Part shown: positions 4,877 through 6,184 of the stretch, in pieces
Position numbering within the stretch: position 1 is the first letter of the stretch
Layout: every line of letters starts with the position of its first letter
Assembly (NCBI GenBank): GCA_902385025.1
Contig: CABMDX010000067.1
Location: forward strand, 1-6,184
DNA: 6,184 bases
Source of the DNA: an uncultured archaeon
GTDB taxonomy: Archaea > Halobacteriota > Methanosarcinia > Methanotrichales > Methanotrichaceae
Reading direction: 5' to 3'
Program-made: the position numbers and the translations under genes
The notes under the pieces: generated by a model
The model's database searches: none
Told to the model about the DNA's origin: nothing
The model's input: only the letters and a program-made list of their open reading frames with translations

Positions 4877-5253
4877 CTTTCTCTCGTTTTTATGCGCGTG
4901 CGGTCCCTCTACCTTCGTCGCTGCAAGCACGAACATAAGCATTAGGACTCCCATGGGCCAGTGATGGGTAAATAAATCAAGAGTCTCGGGACTCCTGCAA
5001 AGCTGCCAAGTCAAAGGATCTGGGGTAATTAAGAGCTGATCCGCTTCAAGAATTGAATATATAACCTGCAATCCATGCTATAAGAGAAGCCAGGAAGCTT
5101 AAATCGAGTTCATGGCGAGCTTACCTGTAATCTTCGGGCTATACCAACAAGGACTTTGCCTTTTGATATGGTTTCTGAGAAGATCCGGACTACTAACGGC
5201 CTGTGTAATTTTGCAGCAATTCTGGCACGCTTCCCTTCGTCATTGGAAATTTG
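4877..5253. other. Intergenic stretch, no convincing gene
   Basis: This lies between the divergent 76-aa and propeller genes. Weak frames exist on both strands, including a minus-strand frame from a TTG near 5071 to a stop at 4829. They lack binding sites and recognisable sequence. A small perfect hairpin GAGTC-TCGG-GACTC occurs at 4981-4994. No tRNA-like or other RNA fold was identified by eye. Confidence 0.45.
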
Positions 5254-5261
5254 CTTATATG
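5254..5261 (+). promoter_or_regulatory. TATA box for the propeller-repeat gene
   Basis: CTTATATG preceded by the purine-rich GGAAATTTG lies 34 to 41 bases before the TTG start at 5295. Transcription would begin around 5280, leaving a very short leader that contains the binding site. This position is inside the longer reading frame that begins at 5112 and argues against that earlier start. Confidence 0.5.
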
Positions 5262-5282
5262 ATTAATAATGATATATCCTTT

Positions 5283-5288
5283 GAGGTG
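5283..5288 (+). promoter_or_regulatory. Ribosome binding site deciding a TTG start
   Basis: GAGGTG is a perfect core match to the archaeal anti-Shine-Dalgarno. It is six bases before TTG at 5295. The ATG at 5112 has no comparable site. Confidence 0.7.
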
Positions 5289-5294
5289 TTTCTT

Positions 5295-6098
5295 TTGAAT
5301 AAGTGCCTTGTTGTTTTTGTGCTTGGCCTGACAATACTGTCCTTCGGATCTAAAGCCGCATGGAATGAACTTCAATGGAATAAGGCAGCCGACCAGGTTG
5401 TGGTTCAATATGATATGCAAAACGATAAGACTACCGTCTTTGCCACAGATAAGGCAACTGGAGCTCTGTTTGAGTACTCGCCCAGCGGGTGGACCAGGAT
5501 CAGCTCCAGCGCAAAGATGTTCATAAGTGATGGAACTGGATTGTATAGAAATTTGCCGAATGGAAAAGTGGGGCGATATAATCTTCAAACTGGCAATTGG
5601 GATAACATCCTTGCTGGCGATGCCGATGCGATATATGGTGGTGCGGGCAAACTTTATTATAAAAAGGCCGACGGCTCAATATATGTATATTCAGGAATTC
5701 CGCAGCAATGGACAAAAATCTTCGATAATCCTGAAAGGTCTGTTTCAGGCCTGGTAACGGCGGGCGATATAAGCAAACCAAAATTATATAGAATGGATGT
5801 TTCAGGAGCCGTCTACGAATATGTGGGAACGGAGGAGCATCCAATTGGATGGTCCAGAATGTTCGAAGCTGGGAAGTTCACAGCCATTTATGCTGGAGGG
5901 CCCGAACTCTTTGGGGCTGACGCTGGATCAGTATACAGGATCTTTGGGAAGGATTCAGCGGATTCAATAGGATCAGCGGGCAAGAGCGCTGTTGTAGATG
6001 TCTATCAGCGTGGCCAGCTGTCAAACCTATATGTGCTAAAAAAAGATGGAAAAACGATAAATAACTCTACTTTCCAACTTTTAGCCCTATCGCTTTGA
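5295..6098 (+). CDS. Secreted protein with five propeller-like repeats
   Basis: A 267-aa protein if started at TTG 5295. Its N terminus, MNKCLVVFVLGLTILSFGSKAA, is then a proper signal peptide. The open frame continues up to ATG 5112, but those 61 extra residues bury the signal peptide and span the promoter. The mature part repeats a G-x-[LIV]-x-x-[YI] strand motif five times: GALFEY (56), GKVGRY (90), GSIYVY (127), GAVYEY (171) and GSVYRI (211), spaced 34 to 44 residues. The first four are followed by a W-[TDS]-x-[IM] strand (WTRI, WDNI, WTKI, WSRM). Units end in patterns like GLYRNL, KLYYKK and KLYRMD. This suggests a five-bladed beta-propeller like the tachylectin-2 type; the family is inferred from repeat shape only. 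There are no visible catalytic residues, and a carbohydrate- or surface-binding role is possible. Its last 32 bases overlap a converging frame. Confidence 0.75.
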   Translation: MNKCLVVFVLGLTILSFGSKAAWNELQWNKAADQVVVQYDMQNDKTTVFATDKATGALFEYSPSGWTRISSSAKMFISDGTGLYRNLPNGKVGRYNLQTGNWDNILAGDADAIYGGAGKLYYKKADGSIYVYSGIPQQWTKIFDNPERSVSGLVTAGDISKPKLYRMDVSGAVYEYVGTEEHPIGWSRMFEAGKFTAIYAGGPELFGADAGSVYRIFGKDSADSIGSAGKSAVVDVYQRGQLSNLYVLKKDGKTINNSTFQLLALSL

Positions 6099-6184
6099 GC
6101 TTGTAAAGCAGTCCACCCTCGTCGGGTATTGGTAGGTTAAAGCAATCCATAACATAAATCATCAAATCGACAATGGATTCCGAT
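6067..6184 (-). CDS. C-terminal fragment of an unrecognised protein
   Basis: On the minus strand an open frame enters from the right edge and ends at TAG (6067-6069). It gives 38 residues in this window: SESIVDLMIYVMDCFNLP, then an IPDEGG turn, then LLYKLKAIGLKVGK. The mix of hydrophobic and charged residues and the basic end look like genuine protein, and the other two minus-strand frames are broken by stops. No family was recognised and nothing can be said of its function. Its end overlaps the propeller-repeat gene by 32 bases tail to tail. Confidence 0.45.
   Translation of the reverse strand, partial: SESIVDLMIYVMDCFNLPIPDEGGLLYKLKAIGLKVGK

Noticed and set aside
4963..5038. GTGATGG and CTGA words that might be C and D boxes of a guide RNA
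   Set aside because: The C box deviates from RTGATGA, no C'/D' pair is in place, and the spacing is not diagnostic.
4829..5071. An 80-codon minus-strand frame with a short hydrophobic stretch, upstream of the 76-aa gene
   Set aside because: It begins at TTG with no binding site, overlaps the probable promoter of the 76-aa gene, has no signal or family resemblance, and runs into a stop two codons before the next start. Possible but unsupported.
1..6184. CRISPR arrays, transposon ends, integrase genes or phage genes
   Set aside because: No regularly spaced repeats, no transposase or integrase motifs and no target-site duplications were seen.

Overview
This window is archaeal. It encodes ribosomal protein L40e and geranylgeranylglyceryl phosphate synthase, its genes have TATA-type promoters and GAGGTG-like ribosome binding sites, and it carries a tRNA gene whose introns fold into bulge-helix-bulge (BHB) motifs. 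The gene content, moderate GC and a secretome rich in N-x-S/T sequons suggest a methanogen of the Methanosarcinales, possibly Methanothrix/Methanosaeta. The genus is an inference, not something read from the sequence.

Left part (1-1069, minus strand): a tight operon reading leftward, rpl40e, then GGGP synthase, then the start of a probable M24 Xaa-Pro peptidase cut by the window edge. The rpl40e stop and the synthase start are two bases apart.

Centre-left (1070-1372): this looks like an empty intergenic region but holds a class II tRNA-Ser with anticodon CGA on the minus strand (1132-1291). It is interrupted twice, once in the D arm (about 39 nt) and once in the T loop (34 nt). Removing both gives an 87-nt tRNA with perfect acceptor, variable and T stems, a complete anticodon stem and a standard TTCAAAT T loop; only the D stem is imperfect. 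The tRNA start lies next to a 9-bp inverted repeat and a TATA box that could serve the tRNA leftward and the malic enzyme gene rightward.

Centre (1373-2611, plus): a complete short malic enzyme (malate to pyruvate and CO2), followed by a hairpin and an oligo-T tract.

Right part (2612-6184): a region of secreted proteins. It has a type B carboxylesterase with an intact catalytic triad and ten N-glycosylation sequons (plus). A converging 76-aa secreted protein with an eight-residue sequon repeat is on the minus strand. A plus-strand secreted protein with five propeller-like repeats probably begins at TTG (5295). Its end overlaps a converging reading frame that enters from the right edge. The right part shows no pathway linking these genes; what they share is export and, for two of them, heavy sequon loading.

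The main discovery candidate is the doubly interrupted tRNA-Ser(CGA), with both introns outside the anticodon loop.
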